A stretch of 64,000 nucleotides of DNA from contig LNFC01000009.1 in NCBI GenBank assembly GCA_001464545.1, forward strand, positions 1-64,000. The letters run 5' to 3'. The notes under the pieces were generated by a model. That model saw only the letters and a program-made list of their open reading frames with translations. It made no database searches and was not told the origin of the DNA. Below are positions 32,027 to 41,968 of the stretch, piece after piece (the stretch's first letter is position 1; each line of letters opens with the position of its first letter). The DNA comes from Acidobacteria bacterium Ga0077551. Lineage in GTDB: Bacteria; Pseudomonadota; Alphaproteobacteria; Caulobacterales; Hyphomonadaceae. The translations under genes were made by a program, and so were the position numbers.

Positions 32027-34333
32027 ATGCCAGCAACGTCCTTTCCCGTACGGCCCAATCTTGCCCGCATCGAACAAGTGCCGGTGCTACCAATTGTGTC
32101 GGCGCGCCTGTCGCCGCGCGTGGAGCCGGATACGCTCCGGCTGGCGCTGGTGGGCGGCTACGCGCCGCGCCGTTGCGGGATTGCCACGTTCACCACCGAC
32201 ATTGCGGAGACGTTGCAGGCGTTCCGTCCGGGGCTCGGTCTCGATGTATATGTGATCGACGATCCCGCACAGTCGATGCAGTACGGCCGTGCAACCGGCG
32301 TGATCTCGGCGAACGATCCTGCCTCGTACCGCGCCGCAGCAGAGCAGATCAACGACAGCGGCGTGGACGCCGTCTGGATACAGCACGAGTTCGGAATTTT
32401 TGGCGGCGAGAGCGGCGAGATGATCTGCAACTTTGCTGATCAGATTGCAGCGCCGCTCGTGCTCACGTTCCACACGGTTCTCGCAGAACCGTCCGCCGTG
32501 CAGCGCGGGATCATGCTGCGTCTGATCGCGCGTGCCACGCGCATCATGGTGATGTCCAGACACTCCCGCGACATCCTATCGCGCGTTTATGGAGCGCCTT
32601 CGACGGTGATCGACGTGATCGAGCACGGTGCACCCGACCGGCCGTTTGGACGGCAGGCGACCTTCAAGCAACGCTTTGGCCTGGAAGGGCGGACGGTACT
32701 GATGACGTTCGGATTGCTCGGCCCCGGCAAAGGGCTGGAGCATGCCATTGAAGCCCTCCCCGGCATCGTGCGCGATCATCCGGATGTGGTTTACAGAATT
32801 GTCGGCGCGACCCATCCGAACCTCGTCGCCCGTGACGGCGAAGCCTACCGCGAAGGCCTGATGGCCCTGGCGGAGCGCCTCGGTGTGGACGTGCACATTC
32901 AGTGGGACAATCGTTTCCTCGATCTGCCGGACTTGCTCGACCAGCTGGAAGCTTGCGACATTTACCTGACGCCGTATCCGAACTTGCAACAATCCACCTC
33001 CGGCACGCTCAGCTACGCCGTTGCGCTCGGCAAGGCCGTCGTCTCAACACCGTATGTGCATGCCAAGGAACTGCTCGCCGACGGCAACGGCGTTCTGATT
33101 GTCCCCGGCTCACCGGCGGCCGTGACCGAAGGTGTGAACCGGCTGCTGGATCAGCGCAGTGAGCTCAAGGCGCTGCAGCAGCGTGCCTACGAGCGCGGGC
33201 GCGCGACGATTTGGTCGCGCTTCGCCGACGCTACGGCCTCCATGCTGTCACGCGCGGTGACGCCGGCGCCGGCAATCCGTTCGCCGGTGCGGGCACCGGA
33301 CCTCGGCGCCATGTTCGCGATGAGTGACGATACCGGCATGTTGCAGCATGCCATCGGCGTGGTGCCCCACCGCGCGCACGGCTATTGCGTCGATGACAAT
33401 GCACGGGCGCTGATGGTGACGACACGCGCATCGCGGCATGATCCTTCCGTTTCCCGGGCGCGCCGGATCTATGCGGCCTTCGTGCAAGACGCCTGGAACC
33501 CGGACACGAGGAGATTCCGCAATTTCATGTCCTTTTCGCGCCAGTGGCTCGAAACAGAAGGGTCTGAAGACTCCAATGGCCGAGCCTTGTGGAGCCTCGG
33601 CTGCACGATACGCATGTGCCAGGAGCAGGACATCCGTACGTGGGCGGAAGGTATGTATGACTGCGCAGCGATCCATATGATGGCGCTGGGAAGCCCGCGT
33701 GCTAAGGCCTTCACCATGCTGGCAGCCGCTGAAAACCTAGCGGGCCGGCCCGGGCACGGCGTATCTCTCGACCTTATCGAAGCGGGCGCTGAGCGGCTGA
33801 GCGCCCTTCTCGCCACGGCGACAAAGGACTGGCGCTGGTTCGAACCTGTTCTGGCCTATGACAACGCGCGCCTCTGCCAGGCGATGATCGAGGCTGGCGG
33901 TATCCTGGGCCGCCGCAATCTGGTGGAAAAAGGGCTGGACACGTTGTCCTGGCTATCGGCTCGGCAATTGTCCGCCAACGGAAATTTCCGTCCGGTCGGT
34001 TCCGAGAGTTTCGGGCGCGTGCAGGAGCAATGGCCATTTGACCAGCAGCCGCTGGAAGCCTGGGCGGCCATTGATGCGGCCGCCGCAGCATACCGCGCGA
34101 CGCGCAACCCGGCCTGGTTCGAATATGCGCAAACTGCGTGGCGCTGGTTCCTGGGCGACAATGATCGCGGTGCCATCATCGCTGATCTTGATACGGGCAG
34201 ATGCTGGGACGGGCTGACCCCGCGCGGGGTCAACCGCAACAGCGGCGCTGAATCAATCCTTGCATTCCAGCTGGCTTACCATTCCATGCGTACGTTCGTG
34301 TCACCGATCTCTCGCCGCGACACTGGAGCCTGA
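32027..34333 (+). CDS. GT4-family glycosyltransferase with C-terminal six-hairpin-glycosidase-like domain
   Basis: 768 aa from the ATG at 32027. N-terminal about 420 residues are a GT-B glycosyltransferase of family 4: LALVGGYAPRRCGIATFTTD, HEFGIFGGESGEMI, SRHSRDILSRVYG, FGLLGPGKGLEHAIEAL and the donor-site segment PYPNLQQSTSGTLSYAVALGKAVVSTPY. The C-terminal about 340 residues (HAIGVVPHRAHGYCVDDNARALM and later WDGLTPRGVNRNSGAESILAF) resemble an alpha/alpha-barrel glycosidase or phosphorylase domain. It is followed directly by a GH130 gene, and this GT-GH130 pair recurs in bacteria. Probably makes or remodels a mannose- or glucose-containing oligosaccharide; the product is unknown. Confidence 0.85.
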   Translation: MPATSFPVRPNLARIEQVPVLPIVSARLSPRVEPDTLRLALVGGYAPRRCGIATFTTDIAETLQAFRPGLGLDVYVIDDPAQSMQYGRATGVISANDPASYRAAAEQINDSGVDAVWIQHEFGIFGGESGEMICNFADQIAAPLVLTFHTVLAEPSAVQRGIMLRLIARATRIMVMSRHSRDILSRVYGAPSTVIDVIEHGAPDRPFGRQATFKQRFGLEGRTVLMTFGLLGPGKGLEHAIEALPGIVRDHPDVVYRIVGATHPNLVARDGEAYREGLMALAERLGVDVHIQWDNRFLDLPDLLDQLEACDIYLTPYPNLQQSTSGTLSYAVALGKAVVSTPYVHAKELLADGNGVLIVPGSPAAVTEGVNRLLDQRSELKALQQRAYERGRATIWSRFADATASMLSRAVTPAPAIRSPVRAPDLGAMFAMSDDTGMLQHAIGVVPHRAHGYCVDDNARALMVTTRASRHDPSVSRARRIYAAFVQDAWNPDTRRFRNFMSFSRQWLETEGSEDSNGRALWSLGCTIRMCQEQDIRTWAEGMYDCAAIHMMALGSPRAKAFTMLAAAENLAGRPGHGVSLDLIEAGAERLSALLATATKDWRWFEPVLAYDNARLCQAMIEAGGILGRRNLVEKGLDTLSWLSARQLSANGNFRPVGSESFGRVQEQWPFDQQPLEAWAAIDAAAAAYRATRNPAWFEYAQTAWRWFLGDNDRGAIIADLDTGRCWDGLTPRGVNRNSGAESILAFQLAYHSMRTFVSPISRRDTGA

Positions 34334-34334
34334 T

Positions 34335-35654
34335 TTGAAATCCAATCCCGTCCTGCATCCTAACCCGATCAGGATATTCGACACGCGCCTGAAGGCCGAC
34401 CCTTCGCGGGTGGTGCTGCGGCCGTTTCATCTCGGTTGGCAGGCGCAAAACGCGCCGGGTGGCCGCGCCATGAAACTGGTGGAGGATATCGACGCGTTGT
34501 CGCCTGAGGATACGCGGGCAGAATACCGGCGTGTGCTGAAGGATTTCAAGGCGCGTCACTGGCAGACGGAAAAGATGTTCTCCGACCGTTTCGAGGAAGT
34601 AGTCACCTCCTTGGAACTCACGGCGGGCAACTACTCGGAGACCAAGCGCAAACTGATCGGCGCCTATTTCTGCCACGAATACACCTATGCCGCCGCCGCG
34701 CTGATGAACCCCTCGATTGTACCGCATCCGGATCAATCTGGCGTGATCGACGGACATTGCCGCTTCGTGATGAGCCTGCGCGCCGTGGGCGAAGGGCATA
34801 TCAGCACGATTGCCTTCCGGGAAGGCATCGCCAATCCGGACGGCAGCTTCTCACTCTGGCCGGACGGGCCGTTCGCGACGTCGGCAGAACTTGATGATGC
34901 GACCCTGACGGATGAAATGGGCGGTGTCATCGTTCACCGCCACTGCGACAGCACACTTTCCAACACGGTCATCTTTCCGATCACCGAGCAGCAACGCAAC
35001 GGTCTGGAAGACCTGCGCCTCGTACGTCTTGATCATGGCGGCGGAGATTTCGAATGGGTTGGCACGTATACGGCCTATTCGGGCTCGTCGATCCGGTCCG
35101 AGCTGCTGCGGACGCGGGACTTCTTCACTTTTGACCTCGAGCCGATCCGCGGGGAAGCCGGGCGCAACAAGGGCATGGCCCTGTTCCCGGAACGCATAAA
35201 CGGCCTTTACACGATGATCGGCCGGCAGGACGGCAAGAACCTTTTCCTGCTGCAATCCGACACGCTCTCGGAGTGGAATCGCGAGGGCACGCTCCTGATG
35301 GAGCCCAAGTATCCCTGGGAGTTCATCCAGATCGGCAATTGCGGCAGCCCTATCCGGACGAACGAAGGCTGGCTGCTGCTGACGCACGGCGTAGGCGCAA
35401 TGCGCAAGTACGCGTTGGGCTGCGCGCTGCTGGACCTGGACGACCCGTCAAAGGTGATCGCCCGTTCGCGCGAGCCGATCCTGACGGCAGAGAATGCGGA
35501 CCGGTCGGGCTACGTGCCCAATGTGGTCTATACCTGCGGCGCGCTGCGCACCGGAGACCATCTGTTGATCCCCTATGGTATCTCCGACAGCGCCATCGGC
35601 TTCGCCACGGCGCGCATCGACGACCTGCTGAACATGATGAAGTCTGGCGCCTAG
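34335..35654 (+). CDS. GH130-family glycoside phosphorylase or hydrolase
   Basis: 439 aa. I chose the TTG at 34335, 1 bp past the upstream stop, because the protein then starts at the first conserved residues (KSNPVLHPNPIRIF); the track start lies inside the preceding gene. GH130 motifs: RVVLRPFHLGWQAQNAPG, NPSIVPHPDQSG, NGLEDLRLVRL with the catalytic Asp region, YTAYSGSSIRSELLRTRDF, NKGMALFPERINGLYTMIGRQDGKN and IQIGNCGSPIRTNEGWLLLTHGVG. GH130 enzymes phosphorolyse beta-mannosides (beta-1,4- or beta-1,2-mannobiose). Coupled to the GT4-fusion gene; overlaps the convergent ROK gene by 4 bp. Confidence 0.85.
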   Translation: MKSNPVLHPNPIRIFDTRLKADPSRVVLRPFHLGWQAQNAPGGRAMKLVEDIDALSPEDTRAEYRRVLKDFKARHWQTEKMFSDRFEEVVTSLELTAGNYSETKRKLIGAYFCHEYTYAAAALMNPSIVPHPDQSGVIDGHCRFVMSLRAVGEGHISTIAFREGIANPDGSFSLWPDGPFATSAELDDATLTDEMGGVIVHRHCDSTLSNTVIFPITEQQRNGLEDLRLVRLDHGGGDFEWVGTYTAYSGSSIRSELLRTRDFFTFDLEPIRGEAGRNKGMALFPERINGLYTMIGRQDGKNLFLLQSDTLSEWNREGTLLMEPKYPWEFIQIGNCGSPIRTNEGWLLLTHGVGAMRKYALGCALLDLDDPSKVIARSREPILTAENADRSGYVPNVVYTCGALRTGDHLLIPYGISDSAIGFATARIDDLLNMMKSGA

Positions 35655-36613
35655 GCGCTCCAGTTTCCGGCGGCCACGGCCTGCCGGGCCAGCGTGACGG
35701 CGCCGATCATCCCGGCGTCGTCTCCGAGCGCCGGGCGCTGGATCAGCGTCTCGATATCCGCATCGGAGAGTTCGAGATATCCGTTCAGCAATATCGCAAA
35801 GGCGGCGCGGATTTTCGGCATCAAGCCTTCGGCGAGCATGACCCCGCCCCCGAGCAGGATGCGCTCCGGCCGTGCGGTGAGGGTCAGCGCAAGACATGCC
35901 TGCGCCAGGTAGAAGGCCTCGATGTCCCAGGCCGGATGGTTTCTGGGGAGCAGCGTGGGATCGCCGTAGCGGCGCGTGAGCGCAGTCGCGTTCGCGAGCC
36001 CTTCGAGGCAGGCGCCATGGAAGGGACACACGCCTTCGAAGGCGTGATCGTCAGGATGGCGTTCCACACGGATGTGCCCGAACTCCGGATGCGCCGGTTT
36101 TGACAGAAAGCCGCCCGGACCGAAGAGGCCGGCACCGATGCCTGTGCCGATGGTGACGTAGGCGGCGGAACGCATGCCCTTGGCCGCGCCAAGTTCGCGC
36201 TCGGCCGCCAGGGCGCCGTTGACATCCGTATCCAGAACAACCGGCGCGCCGAGACCGGCGAAGAAGCGCTGCGTCAGGCGCGTGCGCGACCAGCCGGGCT
36301 TAGGCGTGGAAAGCAGCGTGCCATAGTCCGGAGAGGCGGGATCGACATCGACGGGCCCGAAGCTCGCGATGCCGAGGCAGGCGAGCTTTGCGCCGCGCGC
36401 CGTCAGCATCTCCCGGAAGAAGCCGAGGCAGGCGCCGATGGTTTCTTCCGGCGTGGTCACAGGAATGCGGCGCGTTTCAAGGATATGGCCTGTGGCATCC
36501 GCGAGAGTGCATTTGAAGGTCGTGCCGCCGGCATCGATTCCGCCGAGCAGGCGGATCGGAATCTGGGGCGCTGGGGTGTGCGACATGGTTACCGCTTTCT
36601 TGTCCGTCAGCAT
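35651..36613 (-). CDS. ROK-family sugar kinase (fructokinase-like)
   Basis: 320 aa from the ATG at 36613, which has GGGAGG 7 bp upstream; the inner ATG at 36586 is less well placed. ATP site IRLLGGIDAGGTTFKCTLAD, catalytic LDTDVNGALAAERELGAAKG, YVTIGTGIGAG and the zinc motif CPFHGACLEGL, with the C-x2-H-x2-C pattern of ScrK/YdhR-type fructo- or mannokinases. It would phosphorylate fructose, mannose or glucose released by the neighbouring glycosidases. Divergent from the alpha-galactosidase gene with about 160 bp between the starts. Confidence 0.88.
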   Translation of the reverse strand: MLTDKKAVTMSHTPAPQIPIRLLGGIDAGGTTFKCTLADATGHILETRRIPVTTPEETIGACLGFFREMLTARGAKLACLGIASFGPVDVDPASPDYGTLLSTPKPGWSRTRLTQRFFAGLGAPVVLDTDVNGALAAERELGAAKGMRSAAYVTIGTGIGAGLFGPGGFLSKPAHPEFGHIRVERHPDDHAFEGVCPFHGACLEGLANATALTRRYGDPTLLPRNHPAWDIEAFYLAQACLALTLTARPERILLGGGVMLAEGLMPKIRAAFAILLNGYLELSDADIETLIQRPALGDDAGMIGAVTLARQAVAAGNWSA

Positions 36614-36776
36614 GGCCAGACCTCCCGTTTGCGCGATCTCATTCGTTCCACGGGCGGATTGCGAAAGCTTTACAAGAACCTGTGCAAATAGCCGGTCCCG
36701 TGAAGCATGAAGCAACAGCTTGCGTTGCGGCGGGGTTGTGGGCAATCCGTAGGAATCGCGAACGGGTGGGAGCGGG

Positions 36777-38861
36777 ATGACAAAGTTTCAGGCGCTGCAC
36801 GGACGGGCCAGCTCGCTGGTGCTCGAGGTTGTGCCGGGCGGCGCGCCGCTCTGGCGCTACTGGGGCCTGCGTCTGCCGGAAGAGGCCTTGCCCGAGGCGG
36901 CTCTGGCGGCGACGCGGCCGCTGCCGACGTTTGCACTGGACAAGGATGTGGCGCTCAGCGTTTTCCCGCTGCTCGGCGAGGGCTGGTTCGCGCAGAGCGC
37001 ACTGCTGGCACACCGGACGGGCAAGGACTGGGCGCAGGCGGTGACGGCGGCAGACGTTAAGTGCGAGGGCGACGCACTGGTAGTTCGGCTCGCGGACTCG
37101 GCTTCTGCGCTGGAAGCGGTAGTCCGCCTTGCGCTTGATCCGGAGACGGATGTTCTGACGGTCTCGACGCAGTTGACCAATACAGGCACCGGCGCCTTGG
37201 ACGTTCAATGGCTCGCCGCCGCGTCCCTGCCCTTGCCGCCGGATACGCGGCGCATGCATTTCTACAACGGCCGGCATCAAGCGGAGTTTGGACCGCAAGT
37301 ACAGGAGCTGACGCGCAGTCTCTGGCGGCGGGAAAACCGGCGTGGGCTGACTTCGCATGATGCGCCGCCAACCGGATTTGCGGAAACGGCCGAGGGGCAT
37401 GTCTATGCGGCGCACCTCGCCTGGTCCGGCAATTCCGTGCAGCAGGCCGAGTGGCTGGATGATGGCCGGTATCTCTGGCAATTCGGCGAGTGGCTGGCGC
37501 CCGGCGAAGTGCGCCTGGAGCCGGGCGAAACGCTGGAGACGCCTGAACTGATCGCGACCTTCTCGTCCGATGGCCGAAACGGCGCCATGCAGAACTTCCA
37601 TGCCGCTATCCGTAAACGGATGACCTGGCCGGGCGGCAGGATGCGTCCGAGACCGGTGCAGATCAACACCTGGGAAGGCTTCTATTTCAATCACGACATG
37701 GCCGGCATGACCGCGGTGGCGGACGAGGCCGCGCGGCTCGGAATCGAGCGCTTCGTGCTGGATGACGGCTGGTTCGAAGGGCGCGGAAACGACAAGGCCG
37801 CGCTGGGCGACTGGACGCCGGACCGGAAGAAGTATCCGGACGGGCTTGGGCCGCTGGCCGCGCATGTGACCGGGCTCGGCATGGAATTCGGGCTCTGGGT
37901 CGAGCCGGAGATGATCAATCCGGACAGCGACCTCGCACGGGCCCATCCCGAATGGATCCTGACCGGCGTCGCGCGGCCGGCACTCACCGGGCGCAACCAG
38001 ATGGTGCTGGACCTGACGCAGCCCGGCGTGACGGACTATCTTTACGGCGTGCTGGCGGGCCTGCTGAAGTCGCTGCCGATCTCTTACCTCAAGTGGGACC
38101 ATAACCGGGAAATCGTGGCGGGTGGGCCGCGCGCGGTCTACCGTCGCCAGGTGCAGGCAACGTATGGATTGATGGCGCGATTGCGCGCGGATTTTCCGGA
38201 GGTCGAGATCGAGGCCTGCGCGGCCGGCGGCGGGCGGATCGATGCCGGAATCCTTCAGTACACGCACCGGTTCTGGACGAGCGATTCTCTCGACGCCGTT
38301 CAGCGCATCGCCATGCAGCGCGAATTCCTGCGCGTGTTCCCGCCTGAGGCGATGGGGTCGCACATCGGAACGGCGCCGGCGCACAGCACCCGGCGGCGCC
38401 AGTCGCTCGATTTCCGGGCCGGCGTAGCGCTGGCCGGGCATTTCGGCGTCGAGCTTGATCCGATGAAGCTGGACGCGAAGGACAAGGCGCGGCTGGCAGA
38501 CTGGATTGCGGAGCACAAGGCGCTGCGGGACCGGCTGCATTCCGGGCGCGTGTGGCTTGGCGAGGCGGGCGACGGGGTCTTGTGGCAAGCACACGGCGAC
38601 GCGCGTGACCTGATCCTGCTGCTCTACCGCGTCGAGCCGACCACGCAGCGGCACATGCCGCTGGTCCGGCTGCCCATGCTTGAGGATGGCGCCTACTCCG
38701 TCACGCGGCTCGACAGCACGCGGACGAACCATACGGCCCCTTTCATCGAGGCGATGAAAGACGGCGCTGAAGTATCCGGTGCCTGGCTGCGGCAATCGGG
38801 ACTGACGATGCCCACGATCGCGGCGGAGACCGTTGCGATCTTCAGGCTTGTGGCGAAGTGA
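36777..38861 (+). CDS. Alpha-galactosidase, GH36
   Basis: 694 aa without signal peptide, so cytoplasmic. GH36 layout: N-terminal beta-supersandwich, then the barrel with QINTWEGFYFNHDMAGM, FVLDDGWFEGRGNDKAALGDW, FGLWVEPEMINPDSDLAR, nucleophile Asp in YLKWDHNR, IEACAAGGGRIDAGIL and acid/base Asp in RFWTSDSLDAVQR. Cleaves terminal alpha-galactose from melibiose, raffinose and galactomannan oligomers. GGGAGCGGG precedes the ATG. The galactose would feed the Leloir genes downstream. Confidence 0.95.
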   Translation: MTKFQALHGRASSLVLEVVPGGAPLWRYWGLRLPEEALPEAALAATRPLPTFALDKDVALSVFPLLGEGWFAQSALLAHRTGKDWAQAVTAADVKCEGDALVVRLADSASALEAVVRLALDPETDVLTVSTQLTNTGTGALDVQWLAAASLPLPPDTRRMHFYNGRHQAEFGPQVQELTRSLWRRENRRGLTSHDAPPTGFAETAEGHVYAAHLAWSGNSVQQAEWLDDGRYLWQFGEWLAPGEVRLEPGETLETPELIATFSSDGRNGAMQNFHAAIRKRMTWPGGRMRPRPVQINTWEGFYFNHDMAGMTAVADEAARLGIERFVLDDGWFEGRGNDKAALGDWTPDRKKYPDGLGPLAAHVTGLGMEFGLWVEPEMINPDSDLARAHPEWILTGVARPALTGRNQMVLDLTQPGVTDYLYGVLAGLLKSLPISYLKWDHNREIVAGGPRAVYRRQVQATYGLMARLRADFPEVEIEACAAGGGRIDAGILQYTHRFWTSDSLDAVQRIAMQREFLRVFPPEAMGSHIGTAPAHSTRRRQSLDFRAGVALAGHFGVELDPMKLDAKDKARLADWIAEHKALRDRLHSGRVWLGEAGDGVLWQAHGDARDLILLLYRVEPTTQRHMPLVRLPMLEDGAYSVTRLDSTRTNHTAPFIEAMKDGAEVSGAWLRQSGLTMPTIAAETVAIFRLVAK

Positions 38862-38864
38862 GGT

Positions 38865-40811
38865 TCAAACCGGCCAGGCGGCCACGCCGCCGAGACTGAG
38901 GCGCGGGCCGCCCAGCTTGTAAGCGGCAGTGTCCGAGGGGGCTCCCAGGGTTGTCAGGTCAACCGTGTTGGGGCCGTAATTGAACGCAAACTGCAGCCCG
39001 CCCGCGCGGCGCAGGCGGATATCCGGACCCGTACGGCGGACGGGAAGACCGGCTTCGGCGCACAAGGTTTCCAGGATATCGTTGAGCAGCTTCTCGTCCG
39101 GCCATGTTGCAAGGTAATGCGCATGGCCGTTGCTGATCCATGCCGGGCTGCCCGTGTCGAATGTGGCGCGCGCCATCGCAACGGTCTCAATAGTTTCAAG
39201 CCAGCGGCCAGAGGTGTGCATCATGCCGTCCGTTCGCACCTTCAGCGTTATGTGCGGCGCGAGGCTTTCGAACCGGATCATCCGCATCGGGAGGAGTTCC
39301 GGCAGCGGGCCAAGATCAGGACTTGGCGGAAGATGGCCCTCTTGCGTGCGGCAGCCGGTGAGCGCGGTTGCGAGGACGACCGCGCCGCTCGCCTTGAGGC
39401 GCTTGTCGATACCTTCCGGCAAGATCGAAGGGCTGGGCAGAACAACGAGTTTGTATCCCGCAAAATCCGCCGTAGCCGGAACAACATCCACATCCAGACC
39501 AAGTTTGCGCAGGCCCGTATAGAGCAGGCGGCAAAGGTCAATGGCGGCGCCCCGGCGGCCTTGCGGCTGGATTTCGTGGTGCCAGAGGCTCGGGTAATCG
39601 AGGACAAGCGCGACGTCGGCGCGCCCGCGCGCCATATCCCCGAGCGCGTCAATTTCAGAGGCGACCGCGCGCACCTCGTCCATCACCGGCTGCGGCGCGC
39701 GGTCCCAGCGCAGCAGGCCGGCATGGGTCTGCTCCTGTGCAAACGGCGCCTGGCGCCAGCGGAAATAGCTGACGAACCGGGCGCCGTGCGCGAAGGCTTC
39801 CCAGGTCCACAGGCGTACCATGCCGGGCGCGGGCGCAGCGTTATGGCGGGCCCAGTTCACCGGGCCGGGCTGCTGCTCCATGATCGCCCAGGCAGGCGCC
39901 GTGCCGCGGTAGACGTCATGATTGAACGCCGCAAAATCCGGATGCCCCTGACGCAGCCAGCGGGTCTTCTCCTCCGGCGTGAAGTGGCCTTCGCTGAGCA
40001 GGCCGATCGGATAGCTGTCCCAGGTCGCGATATCGAGGTGCTTGCCGATATCGTGGTGGTTGAGGCGGACAAAGTCCCCTATGAAATTGTGCGTGACCGG
40101 ACGATCTGGACTGAGACGGCGGATGATCGCTTCCTGCCCGGCATGGAAGCTGACCATCTGGTCGCTGTTGAAGCGGCGAAAATCGAGGATGTGGGAGGGA
40201 TTGGCTTCTGTGACCGCGGCGCCCGGCAGATCGACTTCCGCGAAACTGCGATACTCCTGCGACCAGAAGACCGTGCCCCAGGCAGCATTGAGCGCATCGA
40301 CCGTGCCATAGCGGCCTTCCAGCCAGGCGCGGAACGCGGCCTGCGCATCCGGCGAGAAGCTCTCGTCGCTGCCATGGTGGCCAAATTCGTTGTCGGTCTG
40401 CCACATGGCAATCGCGGGATGCTCGCCATAGCGGCGGGCGAGCGCTTCGGTAATCCGCGCGCTCTCGCGGCGGTAAGTCTGCGAGGAAAAGCAGTAATGC
40501 CGGCGGGAGCCGAAGCGGCGCGGGTTGCCATGCTCGTCTTGCGGCAGGATGTCCGGATGCAGGTCCACGAGCCACTTGGGGGGCGTGGCAGTCGGCGTGC
40601 CGAGGATGATGCCCAGACCTTCCGCATGGAGCGTCTCGATGGCACGGTCCAGCCATGCCCAGGCGAAGCGGCCGGGCTCCGGCTCGATCCGGGACCAGGC
40701 GAACTCGCCGATCCGCACCAGGCTGAGCCCCAGTTCGCGCATCATCCGGGCGTCCTCGGCCCAGTCGGCCTCCGGCCAGTGTTCGGGATAGTAACAGACG
40801 CCCAGTTTCAT
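38865..40811 (-). CDS. Beta-galactosidase, GH42
   Basis: 648 aa from the ATG at 40811 (MKLGVCYYPEHWPEADWAEDARMM), the usual GH42 start; the track adds 24 residues. Acid/base Glu in MWQTDNEFGHHGS, the nucleophile Glu in MEQQPGPVNWARHN, and the three-domain order of barrel, trimerisation (Rossmann-like) and C-terminal beta domain. No signal peptide: cytoplasmic, removes beta-galactose from lactose-like or plant-derived oligomers. Convergent with GH36 and divergent from galT, with 83 bp between starts. Confidence 0.95.
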   Translation of the reverse strand: MKLGVCYYPEHWPEADWAEDARMMRELGLSLVRIGEFAWSRIEPEPGRFAWAWLDRAIETLHAEGLGIILGTPTATPPKWLVDLHPDILPQDEHGNPRRFGSRRHYCFSSQTYRRESARITEALARRYGEHPAIAMWQTDNEFGHHGSDESFSPDAQAAFRAWLEGRYGTVDALNAAWGTVFWSQEYRSFAEVDLPGAAVTEANPSHILDFRRFNSDQMVSFHAGQEAIIRRLSPDRPVTHNFIGDFVRLNHHDIGKHLDIATWDSYPIGLLSEGHFTPEEKTRWLRQGHPDFAAFNHDVYRGTAPAWAIMEQQPGPVNWARHNAAPAPGMVRLWTWEAFAHGARFVSYFRWRQAPFAQEQTHAGLLRWDRAPQPVMDEVRAVASEIDALGDMARGRADVALVLDYPSLWHHEIQPQGRRGAAIDLCRLLYTGLRKLGLDVDVVPATADFAGYKLVVLPSPSILPEGIDKRLKASGAVVLATALTGCRTQEGHLPPSPDLGPLPELLPMRMIRFESLAPHITLKVRTDGMMHTSGRWLETIETVAMARATFDTGSPAWISNGHAHYLATWPDEKLLNDILETLCAEAGLPVRRTGPDIRLRRAGGLQFAFNYGPNTVDLTTLGAPSDTAAYKLGGPRLSLGGVAAWPV

Positions 40812-40894
40812 GCCGCGAGAATCTCCATTCAAGGCTGCCTTTCTGGCACGGGCCGGGATGACTTGGAAAGAAAACGCTGCCAATCAGGCGGACG

Positions 40895-41968
40895 ATGACA
40901 GGCGATATCTTCAATACCCCTCTTGAGGGCCGGGCGCGCGGCTTTTACCGGCGCGACCATGCCAAGGCTGACGGCCGGGCGCTGCGGATCTACGGTTATG
41001 CGCCGCATCTGGGCCTGCCGGGCGAGGAACTGCTGGCGTCCGCCAGCGATCAGAGCGAGGTCCGGCGCGACCCGATGCGGGGGACATATTCGCTCTACGC
41101 GCCACACCGGCAGACGCGCACCTTCAATCCCTCGGCCGCAGCCGATCCGCTGGCGCCGGCCGGCGGCGCAGTGACCGAGATTCCCTTTTCGGATTTCGAG
41201 CTGGCCATCTTCGACAACCGCTTCCCCAGCCTGAAACCGGGCGCGCCAGCCGGGGCGCTGACCGGGTGGGCGGAAGGTCCGGCCACGGGGCGGTGCGAAG
41301 TTGTCGTTTACACGAGCGCGGCAGAGGGCAGCCTGCACACGATCGGGCAAGACCGCCGCGTGCTGCTTCTCGAAGCCTTGATCGACCGGTACCAGGCGCT
41401 GCATGACGACGGCGCAGCCTATGTGATGCCGTTCGAGAACCGGGGCGAGCAGGTCGGCGTCACCCTGCCCCATCCGCACGGACAGATCTATTCGTTTCCC
41501 TTTGTGCCCGCCCCTCAGGCTGCGGCCGCTAAGGCGTTCGCCGCGGGATATGATCTGACGGCGGATCATGCTGGTTGGGGCGGACGGTTTGATGTGACAT
41601 CAGCAGGCGGCGTGGCGGCGTTCTGCCCGCCATTCGCGCGCTTTCCCTATGAAACCTGGATCATGCCGACGCGGCGCTGCCCCGGGCCCTGGGCGATGAC
41701 CGGCGAAGAGATCGAAGCATTGGCCACGCTGCTTGGAGATGTGCCGAGGCGGATGGACGCGCTGTTCGGGGCGCCGATGCCCTACATGATGAGCTTCCAG
41801 GCTGCGCCCGGCGGCGAGAGCGCGGGCTTTCAGTTCACGGTACAGTTCTATCCGATCCTGCGGGATGCCGGGCGCCTGAAATATCTGGCGAGCGTGGAGC
41901 AGTTCACCGGCGTGTTCACGGTGGACGTGGTGCCGGAAGCTGCGGCAGAAAGGTTGCGGGCGCCATGA
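40895..41968 (+). CDS. galT: Galactose-1-phosphate uridylyltransferase
   Basis: 357 aa. GalT fold (HIT-related): EVRRDPMRGTYSLYAPHRQTRTF, FDNRFPSLKPGA, GRCEVVVYTSA, active site LPHPHGQIYSFPF with the catalytic middle His, and FEVWIxP-like FPYETWIMPTRR. The N-terminal about 50 residues are longer than in E. coli GalT. Exchanges galactose-1-phosphate with UDP-glucose in the Leloir pathway. Overlaps galK by 4 bp. Confidence 0.95.
   Translation: MTGDIFNTPLEGRARGFYRRDHAKADGRALRIYGYAPHLGLPGEELLASASDQSEVRRDPMRGTYSLYAPHRQTRTFNPSAAADPLAPAGGAVTEIPFSDFELAIFDNRFPSLKPGAPAGALTGWAEGPATGRCEVVVYTSAAEGSLHTIGQDRRVLLLEALIDRYQALHDDGAAYVMPFENRGEQVGVTLPHPHGQIYSFPFVPAPQAAAAKAFAAGYDLTADHAGWGGRFDVTSAGGVAAFCPPFARFPYETWIMPTRRCPGPWAMTGEEIEALATLLGDVPRRMDALFGAPMPYMMSFQAAPGGESAGFQFTVQFYPILRDAGRLKYLASVEQFTGVFTVDVVPEAAAERLRAP

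Noticed and set aside
36639-38795. 718-aa minus-strand ORF
   Set aside because: Shadow of the GH36 alpha-galactosidase, whose motifs are complete on the plus strand.
39117-40898. 593-aa plus-strand ORF
   Set aside because: Shadow of the GH42 beta-galactosidase gene on the minus strand; Arg/Ala-rich composition without any motif.
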